A stretch of DNA of 64,000 nucleotides from Clostridium kluyveri DSM 555 (GCF_000016505.1 NC_009706.1:2046001-2110000); one strand, 5' to 3'; numbered from the stretch's first letter, positions 22,408 to 31,637 are shown. Notes: generated from the letters alone by a model not told the origin. A program made the numbers and translations.

Positions 22408-22634
22408 TTTTATGATCATTCCTTTCACTTCATTCAAGGCACAAAACATAATAAAATTCAGTGCTATGAACAAATTTTATTTTATAATTTATCATATATT
22501 GATATATATACATGCCTTCCCAATTTAACAATCTTCACGTATAATTATACTATATATGTCAATATCACACTAATGAATTTTCTAAAACCATTTTTCCTAT
22601 TAAATCTTTTAATCTACTAAGTATATATCAATAA

Positions 22635-22830
22635 TCATTTGTAATATTTTAAGTATCTGCTCCTATATTCAGAAGGAGTACACTTCATATATTTTTTAAA
22701 TACCCTACCAAAATAACTTGTCCCATTAAAACCTACCTGAAAAGCAATATTAGAAATAGAATCATCTTTACTTTTTAAAAGCAATTCACATGCTTTTAAA
22801 ATTCTATATTCCATTAAATATTGAAATGCA
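22635..22830 (-). pseudogene. C-terminal fragment of an AraC-family regulator
   Basis: About 65 residues with the second AraC HTH: EYRILKACELLLKSKDDSIS, AFQVGFNGTSYFGRVFKKYM, CTPSEYRSRYLK. The first HTH and ligand-binding domain are missing, and the frame meets a truncated transporter gene on the other strand at about 22830. A deletion or rearrangement junction is the simplest explanation. Confidence 0.8.
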
Positions 22831-23174
22831 GCGACAGCCACTATACTTCATTTATCACCCATAATAATTACCTTTTATCTAACTATTTCCACCAAAAAAT
22901 CCCAACACTGCAAGAAAACCTATCTGTCATACTAGCAATATTAGGTACATTTTTTATCATTACAAAAGGCAATCCTCACAGCGAAAGTTTAAAATATATA
23001 CAGCCAACAGAAACAAGTATATTATCCTCTGTTGAACCTTTATCTGCAGCCTTTTTATCCGTGATATGGCTGCATGTTCATTTTAGTGTATTCCAATGGT
23101 TAGGAACACTATGTATTATAGTTGCAATTATAATTTTATTCGCTGTAAAAAATAAGGATCTGGTATATGAATAA
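22830..23174 (+). pseudogene. Decayed EamA/DMT-family transporter
   Basis: From about 22902 the frame reads QENLSVILAILGTFFIITKG, then jumps to YIQPTETSILSSVEPLSAAF and VFQWLGTLCIIVAIIILFAV. These are the middle and last helices of an EamA drug/metabolite exporter; the first half and several helices between the two blocks are missing. Confidence 0.75.
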
Positions 23175-23280
23175 AATTAATCATATTGTATTCTTGAACT
23201 ATTTAAATTTTATACATAAATCAAACATGTGGTAACTATACTTAATTTATTTTAATATAATAAATCTGAGGTGAATTGTA

Positions 23281-23517
23281 ATGTCACTTTTTGATTCAAT
23301 AACTCCTAAAGATCTGTCCATTTTAGCAAATCTAATTGCACTTGCACTTACAGAAGGAAAATCTTCTGATGAGAACAATGTATTGGGAAATTTTTTAACT
23401 GCAGTTTCATCTAACATACTTAATATTGCATCCCAACAAGAAAATCTTAAATCTTCTGAAGAAAAAAAGAATCAAATTAAAGACCTTCAGAAACAAATTA
23501 AAGATCTCAAAAAATGA
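23281..23517 (+). CDS. Small coiled-coil protein (78 aa)
   Basis: MSLFDSITPKDLSILANLIA is followed by a helical region and a C-terminal coiled coil (NQIKDLQKQIKDLKK). Clear ribosome site GAGGTGAATTGT and a strong terminator directly after it support a real single-gene unit. Probably cytoplasmic; function unknown. Confidence 0.7.
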   Translation: MSLFDSITPKDLSILANLIALALTEGKSSDENNVLGNFLTAVSSNILNIASQQENLKSSEEKKNQIKDLQKQIKDLKK

Positions 23518-23522
23518 TTTAT

Positions 23523-23558
23523 AGCACATGGATAATTTTTACTATCCATGTGCTTTTA
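23523..23558 (+). terminator. Terminator after the 78-aa gene
   Basis: AGCACATGGATA (23523-23534) pairs with TATCCATGTGCT (23543-23554), followed by T residues. Confidence 0.9.
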
Positions 23559-23648
23559 TAATGAAATTTTTTACAAAAATTAGAAGGAAATAAAAAATTT
23601 ATATGGAATAATATGTAATTATAACTTATTTTTAGGAGGAATTCTATC

Positions 23649-24602
23649 ATGAAAAATTTTCTTAAACTAACCTTTATTGGTATATTAATTTTAAGTTTCA
23701 CAACAATGCCTTGTAAATCCGCCAGCAGCATTAAGCAAAAATATATAAGCTACAAAAAAGTAAAAATATATACTGAAGCCTATAATTACTCTCCAAATAA
23801 AAAAGAAGCAATTATATTCTTACATGGTCTGGGAGGTAATCACAATCATGGGGAATTTTTGTATGATAAAAGCAACCCTTATATGACAATAACTTTAGAT
23901 TATCTAGATCATGGCAACAGTGGTCATATACCCCTGGTTTCATGGAATACTCAACTGGACTTAATAAAAGAAGTTTTAGATTCATACGGTATAAAAAAAG
24001 TACATCTGGTAGGGCATTCTTTTGGCGCAGATACGGCCATGATGTTTGCTAAAAAATATCCAGATAGAGTAAAAGATATAGTGCTGCTTGATAGAGCCTA
24101 CTATAATTTCAAAGATCTTGAGCAATTTAATATGACAAAAAATCTTAGTGCTATTCTAGAATATGATCCAGAATCAGGTTTATCAAAAGATGAGCAGATG
24201 CAGTATATAAATATGTTCTGGGATAAGGATATAACCAAAACCTGGAATATAAATAAAAATGTACTGCTGGTTTCCGCAGATACAAAAAATTTCACAGGAG
24301 ATCCTTCCACAGACACTCCCTCATTAGCAAAAATTATATCTATGATTAAAGAAAATCCATCGGAATTTGGGATAGATCCATCTGAAGCAGAATTGCTTCC
24401 AGATATGACAGAAGATAATGTATTAGACTTAGTTAACTTTTTAAAGACAAAATCTGATAAATTTGACCATGTAAATAATAAATTTAGTGTAGTACACACT
24501 TCCTACACCCATGGTGAAATGGTAAGGGATTCTAATGCCATGAATGAAATGAGAACTTACGTTATGAACTATCTCAAAAGTAAAAATCATACTATCAAGT
24601 GA
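23649..24602 (+). CDS. Secreted or surface alpha/beta hydrolase
   Basis: 317 residues. Residues 1-25 look like a signal sequence (FLKLTFIGILILSFTTM, then CKSASS; the Cys could be a lipidation site, LILSFTTMPC being a weak lipobox). The fold shows the oxyanion HGLGGN, nucleophile elbow GHSFGADT (Ser), and a late His in SYTHGEMV. Substrate unknown; an esterase or peptidase-like hydrolase of the cell surface is likely. Ribosome site TAGGAGGAAT. Single gene with its own terminator. Confidence 0.85.
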   Translation: MKNFLKLTFIGILILSFTTMPCKSASSIKQKYISYKKVKIYTEAYNYSPNKKEAIIFLHGLGGNHNHGEFLYDKSNPYMTITLDYLDHGNSGHIPLVSWNTQLDLIKEVLDSYGIKKVHLVGHSFGADTAMMFAKKYPDRVKDIVLLDRAYYNFKDLEQFNMTKNLSAILEYDPESGLSKDEQMQYINMFWDKDITKTWNINKNVLLVSADTKNFTGDPSTDTPSLAKIISMIKENPSEFGIDPSEAELLPDMTEDNVLDLVNFLKTKSDKFDHVNNKFSVVHTSYTHGEMVRDSNAMNEMRTYVMNYLKSKNHTIK

Positions 24603-24610
24603 TTCAGAGC

Positions 24611-24652
24611 TTCAGATGGAGTTTGCAGTCTGGAGTGCTTTCTCCATCTGAA
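24611..24652. terminator. Bidirectional-type hairpin between hydrolase and lrgB
   Basis: TTCAGATGGAG (24611-24621) pairs with CTCCATCTGAA (24642-24652). It lies between two convergent genes and can serve both. Confidence 0.75.
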
Positions 24653-24663
24653 TATAAAAATCA

Positions 24664-25368
24664 TCATTTCAAAATCATAAGAGCTATCTTCCATAAAACA
24701 GGTGCTATAAGAACAGTGACAATTCCTGAAATAGCCATAGCTAGTCCACTCATGGCTCCTTCAATTTCTCCTATTTCCATAGTTTTAGCTGTACCAATAG
24801 CATGAGAAGAAGTACCCATAGCAACTCCAAAGGCAACCTTATCTTTGATTTTTAAAATCTTAAATAAAAAGGGTCCTACAACTGAACCTAATATTCCCGT
24901 CATTATAATAGCAATAACTGTAATAGAAGGCACTCCTCCCAGCTGTTTTGACAAAGCCATTCCAATAGGAGTAGTTATAGATTTAGGTATTAAAGACTGT
25001 ATGAGTACGTTAGATAACTTGAAAAATTTTGAAAACGCAATAATACACACAATTCCCATAATACAGCCGCACAATATGCCTGTAAAAATAGGTATAACAT
25101 TTTTCTTAAATAAAGAAAATTCTTTATACAAAGGCACTGCCAGTGCCACTGTAGCAGGATATAAAAAAAATGATATTATATCACCTCCAATATTAAAACT
25201 TTCATATTTTATATGAAAGCTTGTTAAAAAAAACATTATTAAAGCTATTGCAATTAATAATGGATTAAAAATAGAAATATTGGTCTTTTTATTTATGTAC
25301 ATCCCTATTTCATAAGCAATCAATGATATTAATATTCCAAATACCCCAGTGTTAATTAAATTATTCAT
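24664..25368 (-). CDS. lrgB: LrgB/CidB family membrane protein
   Basis: 234 residues with about seven hydrophobic helices and the LrgB family phrases PKSITTPIGMALSKQLGG, GILGSVVGPFLFKILKI and GVAMGTSSHAIGTAKTMEIG. It works with the LrgA-like protein encoded just upstream (8-base overlap) in murein hydrolase control or, in some species, pyruvate/glycolate transport. The pair has no LytSR genes beside it here. Confidence 0.9.
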   Translation of the reverse strand: MNNLINTGVFGILISLIAYEIGMYINKKTNISIFNPLLIAIALIMFFLTSFHIKYESFNIGGDIISFFLYPATVALAVPLYKEFSLFKKNVIPIFTGILCGCIMGIVCIIAFSKFFKLSNVLIQSLIPKSITTPIGMALSKQLGGVPSITVIAIIMTGILGSVVGPFLFKILKIKDKVAFGVAMGTSSHAIGTAKTMEIGEIEGAMSGLAMAISGIVTVLIAPVLWKIALMILK

Positions 25369-25714
25369 TTAAATGCACCTTTCTTAAGAGAATAACTACA
25401 TAAGCAGTCACAATCCAAACTATTATAGTAGAAATAACAACTATAAACATAAAAATTATCCATTTCCCTTTTAATACATTAAATGATATCATCAGGCCTA
25501 CTCCTGCTGGAATAAATAAAAAAGACATATGTGACAATAATACATTACTTATATCTTCTATCATTTCAATCTTAATTATACCTGTACATAGTGCTAAAAA
25601 AAGTAAAATCAACCCTATGACAATACCTGGAATAGGTATAGGACATATCCTCTCTAATAACTGCCCTAAAAAGCACATTGCTAAAATAATCATTAATTGC
25701 CTCAAATATTTCAT
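25361..25714 (-). CDS. lrgA: LrgA/CidA family holin-like protein
   Basis: 117 residues, four membrane helices: LMIILAMCFLGQLLERICPI, PGIVIGLILLFLALCTGI, and MSFLFIPAGVGLMISFNVLK, matching the LrgA/CidA family. First gene of a two-gene operon with lrgB. CidA versus LrgA cannot be decided from the sequence alone. Confidence 0.88.
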   Translation of the reverse strand: MKYLRQLMIILAMCFLGQLLERICPIPIPGIVIGLILLFLALCTGIIKIEMIEDISNVLLSHMSFLFIPAGVGLMISFNVLKGKWIIFMFIVVISTIIVWIVTAYVVILLRKVHLNE

Positions 25715-25962
25715 TATACCACCTACTTACTTTTATGTTTTATTTAATCCCTCCACTATAAATAATTTATTTCTACACAAAACTCTATATTCCTTCTGAT
25801 TTTTATGCCAATATAGAATTAATAATATTTTTGATATACTGTATTTTATGTAAATTCCTTATTTTTAGATTTAATACAAATTTCTTAAACTTATTATTGA
25901 ATAAAATTTATTTTAATGATATCATTTACTTGCAAGACTATATTAATCATACTAAATATAGT

Positions 25963-25997
25963 AAAAACCTGCACTGTAACTATGGTGCAGGTTTTAT
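25963..25997. terminator. Terminator after rubrerythrin
   Basis: AAAACCTGCAC (25964-25974) pairs with GTGCAGGTTTT (25985-25995). On the minus strand it ends in T residues, so it closes the rubrerythrin transcript. The remainder of the 298-base gap up to lrgA shows no gene. Confidence 0.85.
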
Positions 25998-26011
25998 TTA
26001 AACATAAACTA

Positions 26012-26596
26012 TTAATATTTTTCTGTAAATATCTCGAAATATGCTTGAGGATGTGCACAGGCAGGACAAGCTTCTGGTGCTGAACTTCCTTCGTGAATAT
26101 ATCCACAGTTAGAACACTTCCATTTAACTACTTCATCTTTCTTAAATACAGTACCATTTTCTACATTTTTAAGTAATTCTAAATATCTTTCTTCATGGTG
26201 TTTTTCAACTTCAGCTATTTTTCTAAAAACCACTGCTATGGCATAAAATCCTTCTTCATCGGCTACATCAGCAAATGCAGGATAAAGCTGGGACCACTCT
26301 TCATTTTCCCCTGCAGCAGCAGATTTTAAAACGGTTTTAGTATCCCCCAGAGAAACTGGATAAGAGGCATTTATTTCTACAGATTGCCCTTGTAGATCAT
26401 TATTTAAAAATTTGAAAAATCTCTTTGCATGTTCCCTTTCATTTTCCGCAGTTTCTAAAAATATATTGGAAATTTGGACATATCCTTCCTTCTTAGCAAT
26501 AGACGCATAATAAGTATATCTGTTTCTTGCTTGAGATTCTCCTGCAAAAGCTTTCATTAAGTTTTCAGCGGTTCTTGTACCTTTTAAAGATGCCAT
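26012..26596 (-). CDS. rbr: Rubrerythrin
   Basis: 194 residues. The ferritin-like diiron domain (residues 1-145) shows the E-x-x-H pairs: [26 protein letters not shown], and [12 protein letters not shown]. The C-terminal rubredoxin domain has [11 protein letters not shown] and CPACAHPQ for the FeS4 site. It reduces hydrogen peroxide with electrons from rubredoxin/NADH systems, protecting anaerobes from oxygen. Usual length; monocistronic with its own terminator. Confidence 0.96.
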   Translation of the reverse strand: MASLKGTRTAENLMKAFAGESQARNRYTYYASIAKKEGYVQISNIFLETAENEREHAKRFFKFLNNDLQGQSVEINASYPVSLGDTKTVLKSAAAGENEEWSQLYPAFADVADEEGFYAIAVVFRKIAEVEKHHEERYLELLKNVENGTVFKKDEVVKWKCSNCGYIHEGSSAPEACPACAHPQAYFEIFTEKY

Positions 26597-27146
26597 AAAA
26601 ATTACCTCCTAAAATAAATTTTATTATTAAACAATTTTTTCTTGATTTGTGGTTATAATAATATCTTATAATATATTTACATTATATTCAACTATTATAA
26701 ACATCTTAATTTACATATTAACCCTTATTCTTATAAAATGTACAAAATATTTAAACAAAAAATCGGAAACACCCTTAAATAGTTATATTAGTTTAACTAA
26801 TATGAAACTAAATACAAGGTGTTTCAAAGTGACATATATGTATGTATTATATTACTACATATATGAAAATAATTCTACAAGAAATACTATTTTAAATCAA
26901 AATAATCATGGGATTATTCACAAGAATCGCCAAATCAATATTAATTACAATCTTCCTATATAATCTTCTAATAAATATTCAATTGAATAAGAAATATTAT
27001 TTATATTTTTTAAAAATTTATAAATAAAAAAACTGATATACTTATAATGTGTATTATAATAGATATATAATTATTGAAGAGCCTTTCATTATACAGGTCT
27101 ATGGTAAAATAGTTTCAAAAATATTCAGATGTGAAGGAGATAGATC
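26597..27146. other. 550-base AT-rich gap with a nested palindrome
   Basis: No convincing gene. A 104-codon plus-strand frame here is low-complexity and lacks a ribosome site. The one structured part is 26766-26825: GAAACACCCTT and AAGGTGTTTC enclose a perfect palindrome ATATTAGTT-T-AACTAATAT (26785-26803). TATAAT boxes near 27050 probably belong to the NYN gene promoter. Confidence 0.5.
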
Positions 27147-27899
27147 ATGGATAAAGATAAAAAAATTGCTGTTTTAATCGATGCTGATAATGTATCTGAA
27201 AAATATATAAAGTACATTTTTGATGAAATTTCAAATCATGGGACGCCAACTTATAAAAGGATTTACGGTGACTGGACCAAGCCTCAGTTAGCTTCATGGA
27301 AAAATGTATTGCTCAATTATTCCATTAGTCCAATACAACAATATGGTTATACTACAGGAAAAAATTCAACAGATGCCGCTCTTATAATTGATGCTATGGA
27401 TATACTCTATTCAAATAATGTTGATGGGTTCTGCATCGTATCCAGCGATAGTGATTTTACTAAGCTGGCAGCACGCTTAAGAGAAGCGGGTATGTTTGTT
27501 ATTGGCATGGGAGAGAAGAAAACCCCTACCCCTTTTATATCTGCCTGCGAAAAATTTAAATACCTTGAAGTATTGGCTTCAATGGCTTCAAAACCTGCTG
27601 AAAATACAAATAACAAAGAGTCCCAAAAACAGGAAGAACCAAAGGTGGGAATGACAAGTATGGATAAATTAATAGAAGCCATAAAAACTATTATCACCGA
27701 AATATCCGATGAAGATGGCTGGGCATTTTTAGGTGAAGTGGGCAGTACCCTTAATAAACGATATCCAGACTTCGATACCAGAAACTACGGTTACTCAAAA
27801 CTTACTCCTTTTGTGTCTTCCTTAAAACATTTTGAAATTAGATCTATAAGGACCAGTAATCCAAGTATAAGTCTTAAATATATTAGAAATAAAGACTGA
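27147..27899 (+). CDS. NYN-domain (PIN-like) RNase with OST-HTH domain
   Basis: 250 residues. The NYN/LabA-like domain (1-145) has the acidic active-site set: VLIDADNVS, STDAALIIDAMDIL and VSSDSDFTKLAARL. Residues about 165-245 match an OST-HTH/LOTUS domain (KLIEAIKTIITEISDEDGWA; RYPDFDTRNYGYSKLTPFVS), which binds RNA. Proteins with this pair are thought to be RNA-directed endoribonucleases. Cytoplasmic, monocistronic. The natural substrate is unknown. Confidence 0.9.
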   Translation: MDKDKKIAVLIDADNVSEKYIKYIFDEISNHGTPTYKRIYGDWTKPQLASWKNVLLNYSISPIQQYGYTTGKNSTDAALIIDAMDILYSNNVDGFCIVSSDSDFTKLAARLREAGMFVIGMGEKKTPTPFISACEKFKYLEVLASMASKPAENTNNKESQKQEEPKVGMTSMDKLIEAIKTIITEISDEDGWAFLGEVGSTLNKRYPDFDTRNYGYSKLTPFVSSLKHFEIRSIRTSNPSISLKYIRNKD

Positions 27900-28049
27900 A
27901 AGAAATTGATTAAAGTTAGGCATAAATTAAGTTTTATACCTAACTTTTACAATCTGAAAATCACATTATTTTAACATAATTATGCCATTATTTCGCTACA
28001 TTCTCCTGTTATTATTTAAATATATAAATTTAGGAGAGGTGAAATATAT

Positions 28050-28508
28050 ATGACTATTATTAAAAATATCTATAATACCTTTGTGAATAGTAAAAAATTT
28101 AGACATATTACAAAATTCAGTTGTGTAGGCGGTTTAAACACTATAATTGATTTTATACTGTTTTGTATATTAAATAGTCTGTTTGGTGTCAACTATATTA
28201 TAAGTCAGATAGTTTCCTATGGTGGCGGTACCTTAAACAGCTACATTCTAAATAAATTCTGGACTTTTAAGGATACAGAAGTAAAAAAGAAAACACTAAA
28301 GGAAATTATTCAATTCATTGCAGTTAACTCTGCCTCTTTGAGTATCAGCTTAATAGGATTAAGTATATTAATGGATAATTCTTTCAATTCTCTCTTAGCA
28401 AAAATTATTTCTATGGTATTAGCTCAAGGGGTTAACTTTTTAGGATATAGATTTTGGGTTTTTGGCAGATTTATAAATTCAGTGCATACTACTAAAAAGG
28501 CAGCATAA
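28050..28508 (+). CDS. GtrA family membrane protein
   Basis: 152 residues with four hydrophobic helices and the GtrA family phrases ITKFSCVGGLNTIIDFILFC and NSYILNKFWTFKD, ending LGYRFWVFGRF. GtrA proteins are thought to flip undecaprenyl-linked sugars for glycosylation of cell-surface polymers. No glycosyltransferase partner lies next to it. Ribosome site TAGGAGAGGTG. Confidence 0.88.
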   Translation: MTIIKNIYNTFVNSKKFRHITKFSCVGGLNTIIDFILFCILNSLFGVNYIISQIVSYGGGTLNSYILNKFWTFKDTEVKKKTLKEIIQFIAVNSASLSISLIGLSILMDNSFNSLLAKIISMVLAQGVNFLGYRFWVFGRFINSVHTTKKAA

Positions 28509-29063
28509 AATTTAAATCTTATGAAATAAATTCCTTCATAGTTATTCTTTTCTTAAAAAATTTTCTCTTAATTTCTGCAAAATGGTTTTTAAGTATAAAA
28601 TATGTTAATTATACCAATAGTATTCTTACATTTTTTAAAAAAGTGTATGTTTTTAATTTAATGAAAAAATTTATATTTCATTTTATATATATGATTATTT
28701 GTATTTTTATAATTGGGTTCCACATATATTCATGTTTATCATTGTATATTACTATGTTTCATACACTTATAAAATAAGGTGATTTTTATAGCTATTTTCC
28801 ATTGTATTGTATGTATTCCAAAAAATATATTACCATAATTAGTTTATATATAATTAAATTTCCTTGACAGCTTATTATATATAATGATCAAATTTGTTTT
28901 AAAGCATTTTTACCCCTTTAAATCCATTAACTTAATAATGATACACCCTAAAAATACTGTTAATATAACAACCATAGATAAGCCTAAATTTCTGAAAATG
29001 AAATCTAAAGGTGAAAAACAAATTAAAAATTATTATGATAATAGAAATTAGGAGGAATTAAAA
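28509..29063. other. 555-base AT-rich gap without a visible gene
   Basis: No open frame with a ribosome site, no strong palindrome and no recognised RNA. The last part contains the leader and AGGAGG site of the secreted peptide gene at 29064. Confidence 0.5.
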
Positions 29064-29357
29064 ATGTTAAAATTCAAACACAAATTGCTTTCAGCTTTAA
29101 TACTTGCAGCACCATTATTATTAAATACAGGAATTGCCACAAGTGTTCATGCATCCGATGCAAAAAATATATCCCTGCTCTGTCAATCTTCATGCCCTTC
29201 AACGGCATCAAATAATTGTACAGACCCTACTAATTGCAAAGATTCTAAAAACTGCACCACATCTTCTAATTGTATAAATGTCAATGGAGTAAACTACGAT
29301 TGTGGAAACTTTGATTATTCAGCACTTAGTAATTTAGGAGTTAACTGTACAAAATAA
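29064..29357 (+). CDS. Small cysteine-rich secreted peptide (97 aa)
   Basis: A signal peptide (residues 1-31, KLLSALILAAPLLLNTGIAT, cleavage near VHA-SDA) is followed by about 66 residues with eight Cys, including short near-repeats NCTDPTNC, KDSKNC and TTSSNC. Such spacing suggests disulfide bonds or metal binding outside the cell. No bacteriocin maturation or export genes lie nearby. Strong AGGAGGAATT ribosome site and a strong terminator mark a single-gene unit. Function unknown. Confidence 0.75.
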   Translation: MLKFKHKLLSALILAAPLLLNTGIATSVHASDAKNISLLCQSSCPSTASNNCTDPTNCKDSKNCTTSSNCINVNGVNYDCGNFDYSALSNLGVNCTK

Positions 29358-29402
29358 AATTAACATCTATTTAAATTAAAATAACCATCTAATAATTATT
29401 TA

Positions 29403-29432
29403 GTCACACGTAAAATATTATTTACGTGTGAC
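29403..29432. terminator. Terminator after the cysteine-rich peptide
   Basis: GTCACACGTAAA (29403-29414) and TTTACGTGTGAC (29421-29432) pair perfectly. It lies between convergent genes. Confidence 0.8.
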
Positions 29433-29487
29433 ATAAATTCTAATATCCCTCGATTTAAAAAGTATTTCATAATCAAATTGATATATA

Positions 29488-30594
29488 TTAATAATCTCCC
29501 CTGCCTTCAGTATTTACCTTGAATTTCACATTAACCTGTATTTCAGAATCGCATATCACTTTATCCCAATCCGTACCGGTACCTCTTCCATATTTTGATA
29601 TTGCAATTTTACCCAAATCTAAAACATCCGTTTTATACTTGCATTTAATATTTTTTATAGCTTCATTAGCTTTTTTTTCTACATAATTTCTCATATCTGA
29701 TTCATATTTTTTTAATAGCTGAGGATTTGAAGATAAATCGCTGTATAATTCATTGGACATCATGTTCCCTTGTATATCTAAATATATTATAAATTTATAT
29801 TTTCCATCTTCTTCATAACATTTAACTTTTCTTTTTGAATATGCATAACAATTTATATAATGTTTTGAATCCTTTTGTAATGTTAATATTCCCCTAACTC
29901 TGCTTTCCTTTAAAATATTAATTATCCTTGTTTCATTCATATCCGCTTTTCCCACCATAACATCTCCTCTGAATATGGCAAGACCCGTAGTTTCTATGCT
30001 ATTATCCTTTAACTCTATATAAGGTAATAATACATTTCTTCCCTCTGCATCCACTCTAACTATTAAATCCATAGCAGTATACTGCATAGAAAAAAAGTTG
30101 TATTCACGCAGATTTTTTATCATTCCCTCAATATATTCCGCAGCATTAGAGTACTCTTTAGTTTTATATTTGAATATGTCTTCAGCTTTTCCTTTACATA
30201 CTGCGCATAACGCCCTGTCATTTGTAGCTTGATTCTTTACCCATATATCTAAAAAATTTTTTATCCCGAACATTGCAGTTTCTTCACTAAATAAAAATAC
30301 TCTATTAAGCCCTAAAGTTGATTTTTTTCCCTCTTTTAATTGTCTATTTTGAATTGTCTGTCCTAAATTGCCATTACTTCCAATAATAGTAGTACTCATT
30401 ACTTGATTTACATTTTCAAAAGAATATACTAAAAGAGGTATACTATAAGATATATTATTAGAACTCTTTTCTATATCAGCTCCCACTCCCACTGGTATTT
30501 CCATGTTTTCTACAAGCATTCCACTTGTGCCTAAAAAACACAAAATAAATATTATAACTACAGCAATATGCAAGAAAACCTTGAATTTATTCAT
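29488..30594 (-). CDS. Ger(x)C family spore germination protein, orphan
   Basis: 368 residues from the ATG at 30594, four bases after GGTGAT. It matches the Ger(x)C family: PVGVGADIEKSSNNISYSI, LDIWVKNQATNDRALCAVCK, IETTGLAIFRGDVMVGK, and a C-terminal domain with YGRGTGTDWDKVICD. GerC proteins are lipoproteins of germinant receptors, but the N-terminal helix ends CFLGTSGMLVEN with no Cys right after Leu-x-Gly, so the usual lipobox is missing. No gerA or gerB gene lies beside it. It may be membrane-anchored instead, or diverged in role. Confidence 0.85.
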   Translation of the reverse strand: MNKFKVFLHIAVVIIFILCFLGTSGMLVENMEIPVGVGADIEKSSNNISYSIPLLVYSFENVNQVMSTTIIGSNGNLGQTIQNRQLKEGKKSTLGLNRVFLFSEETAMFGIKNFLDIWVKNQATNDRALCAVCKGKAEDIFKYKTKEYSNAAEYIEGMIKNLREYNFFSMQYTAMDLIVRVDAEGRNVLLPYIELKDNSIETTGLAIFRGDVMVGKADMNETRIINILKESRVRGILTLQKDSKHYINCYAYSKRKVKCYEEDGKYKFIIYLDIQGNMMSNELYSDLSSNPQLLKKYESDMRNYVEKKANEAIKNIKCKYKTDVLDLGKIAISKYGRGTGTDWDKVICDSEIQVNVKFKVNTEGRGDY

Positions 30595-30690
30595 AACTAT
30601 CACCTTTTAAAATCGAATTTATATTTATAATTCCCTAAAATTATTGAAATATTTATCCGACTAAATCACTTGATTTACTGTCATAACCAG

Positions 30691-30732
30691 AAATACCGCA
30701 GTATTCAAATATATATGAACACTGCGGTATTT
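30691..30732. terminator. Hairpin after the LUD gene
   Basis: AAATACCGCAGT (30691-30702) pairs with ACTGCGGTATTT (30721-30732). It follows the minus-strand LUD gene. Confidence 0.75.
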
Positions 30733-30785
30733 TCGATGGTTTAAGACGCTGGGAACATTAAGCTAATTGTATATTTCAGATAAAT

Positions 30786-31427
30786 TTAATATCCTAAATC
30801 TTCATTAAATATAAATACGTAAATCCTCGAATCATCAAGTTGGTTCCTTATTAAAGTATACTCGTTACATATTCTACTTTTGCTGCTGCAATCCATACAA
30901 CGGCCTGTAGTAGTACAGGGGGTATTGCAGTTGAGTCTCCTGGCATTGGCAGGAGCAGACACTCTCTTATTTCTCTCTATGGCTTCTTCTAGATTTTTTA
31001 CAATTTTATTTACTCCACAGACTACAATAACCTTATCAGGCCCAAAGAGCATAGCTGCTACTCTATTGCCTGTACCATCTACGTTAAACAGTTCTCCTTC
31101 TTCAGTTAAGGCATTAACACTAGTAAAAAATGCGTCTGCAAAAAAAGTTTCTCTGTGTATCTGCTTTTTTTGCTCTGGAGTTACACCCTCTGCTGCCCTG
31201 TCTAAAAACTTATACCTGCCACCTCTTAGATATTCCAGTATACCGGTTTGCTCTAAGGTAGCAGACCCTCCACAACTCACCACAGAATCTTTTTTCACCA
31301 ACTGCTCTATTTTACTGAAAAATTCCTGTCTATCTTTCACATAAAACCCATTCATGTTGTTCTTTTTCAATGCCTCAATAGTTCTTTTTATTTTTTTGTC
31401 ATTTACCCAGAAAATATTTTTATCCAT
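30786..31427 (-). CDS. LUD-domain protein (lactate utilization LutC/YkgG type)
   Basis: 213 residues of the LUD (DUF162) family: NMNGFYVKDRQEFFSKIEQL, SVVSCGGSATLEQTGILEYL, NALTEEGELFNVDGTGNRVA and GPDKVIVVCGVNKIVKNLEE. A C-terminal Cys cluster (RRLNCNTPCTTTGRCMDCSS) could hold an iron-sulfur centre and is common in the standalone clostridial form. LutA and LutB partners are not adjacent, so a lactate role is not established. Ribosome site GGAGGTGG. Confidence 0.85.
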   Translation of the reverse strand: MDKNIFWVNDKKIKRTIEALKKNNMNGFYVKDRQEFFSKIEQLVKKDSVVSCGGSATLEQTGILEYLRGGRYKFLDRAAEGVTPEQKKQIHRETFFADAFFTSVNALTEEGELFNVDGTGNRVAAMLFGPDKVIVVCGVNKIVKNLEEAIERNKRVSAPANARRLNCNTPCTTTGRCMDCSSKSRICNEYTLIRNQLDDSRIYVFIFNEDLGY

Positions 31428-31485
31428 AAGGCCACCTCCAAAATTTACTTCAAACTATAATTATTACATTGTCCTATTCATATAA

Positions 31486-31514
31486 TTGAAATATGACATA
31501 TTATATATTATAAT
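31486..31514 (+). promoter_or_regulatory. Promoter of the thiamine transporter unit
   Basis: TTGAAA (31486-31491) and TATAAT (31509-31514) are 17 bases apart, just before the riboswitch. Confidence 0.7.
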
Positions 31515-31537
31515 GATTATATAATAATTAAATACTT

Positions 31538-31622
31538 AATGCTAGGGGTGCCTTGTGGCTGAGAAACACCAGTTGTTAACCCTTCTACCTGATCTGGATA
31601 ACACCAGCGTAGGGAAGCGGAT
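31538..31622 (+). promoter_or_regulatory. TPP riboswitch (THI element)
   Basis: Conserved parts in order: TGCTAGGGGTGCC, GGCTGAGAAACACC, ACCCTTCTACCTGATCTGG, ATAACACCAGCGTAGGGAAG. This is the thiamine pyrophosphate aptamer. It lies between a promoter and a terminator hairpin, so TPP binding should stop transcription of the downstream transporter gene. Confidence 0.97.
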
Positions 31623-31637
31623 TTTTAGAAAAATAAT

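Noticed and set aside
26649-26963. 104-codon plus-strand open frame
   Set aside because: Low-complexity Ile/Tyr/Asn composition, no ribosome site, and it spans the nested palindrome; best explained as chance in AT-rich DNA.
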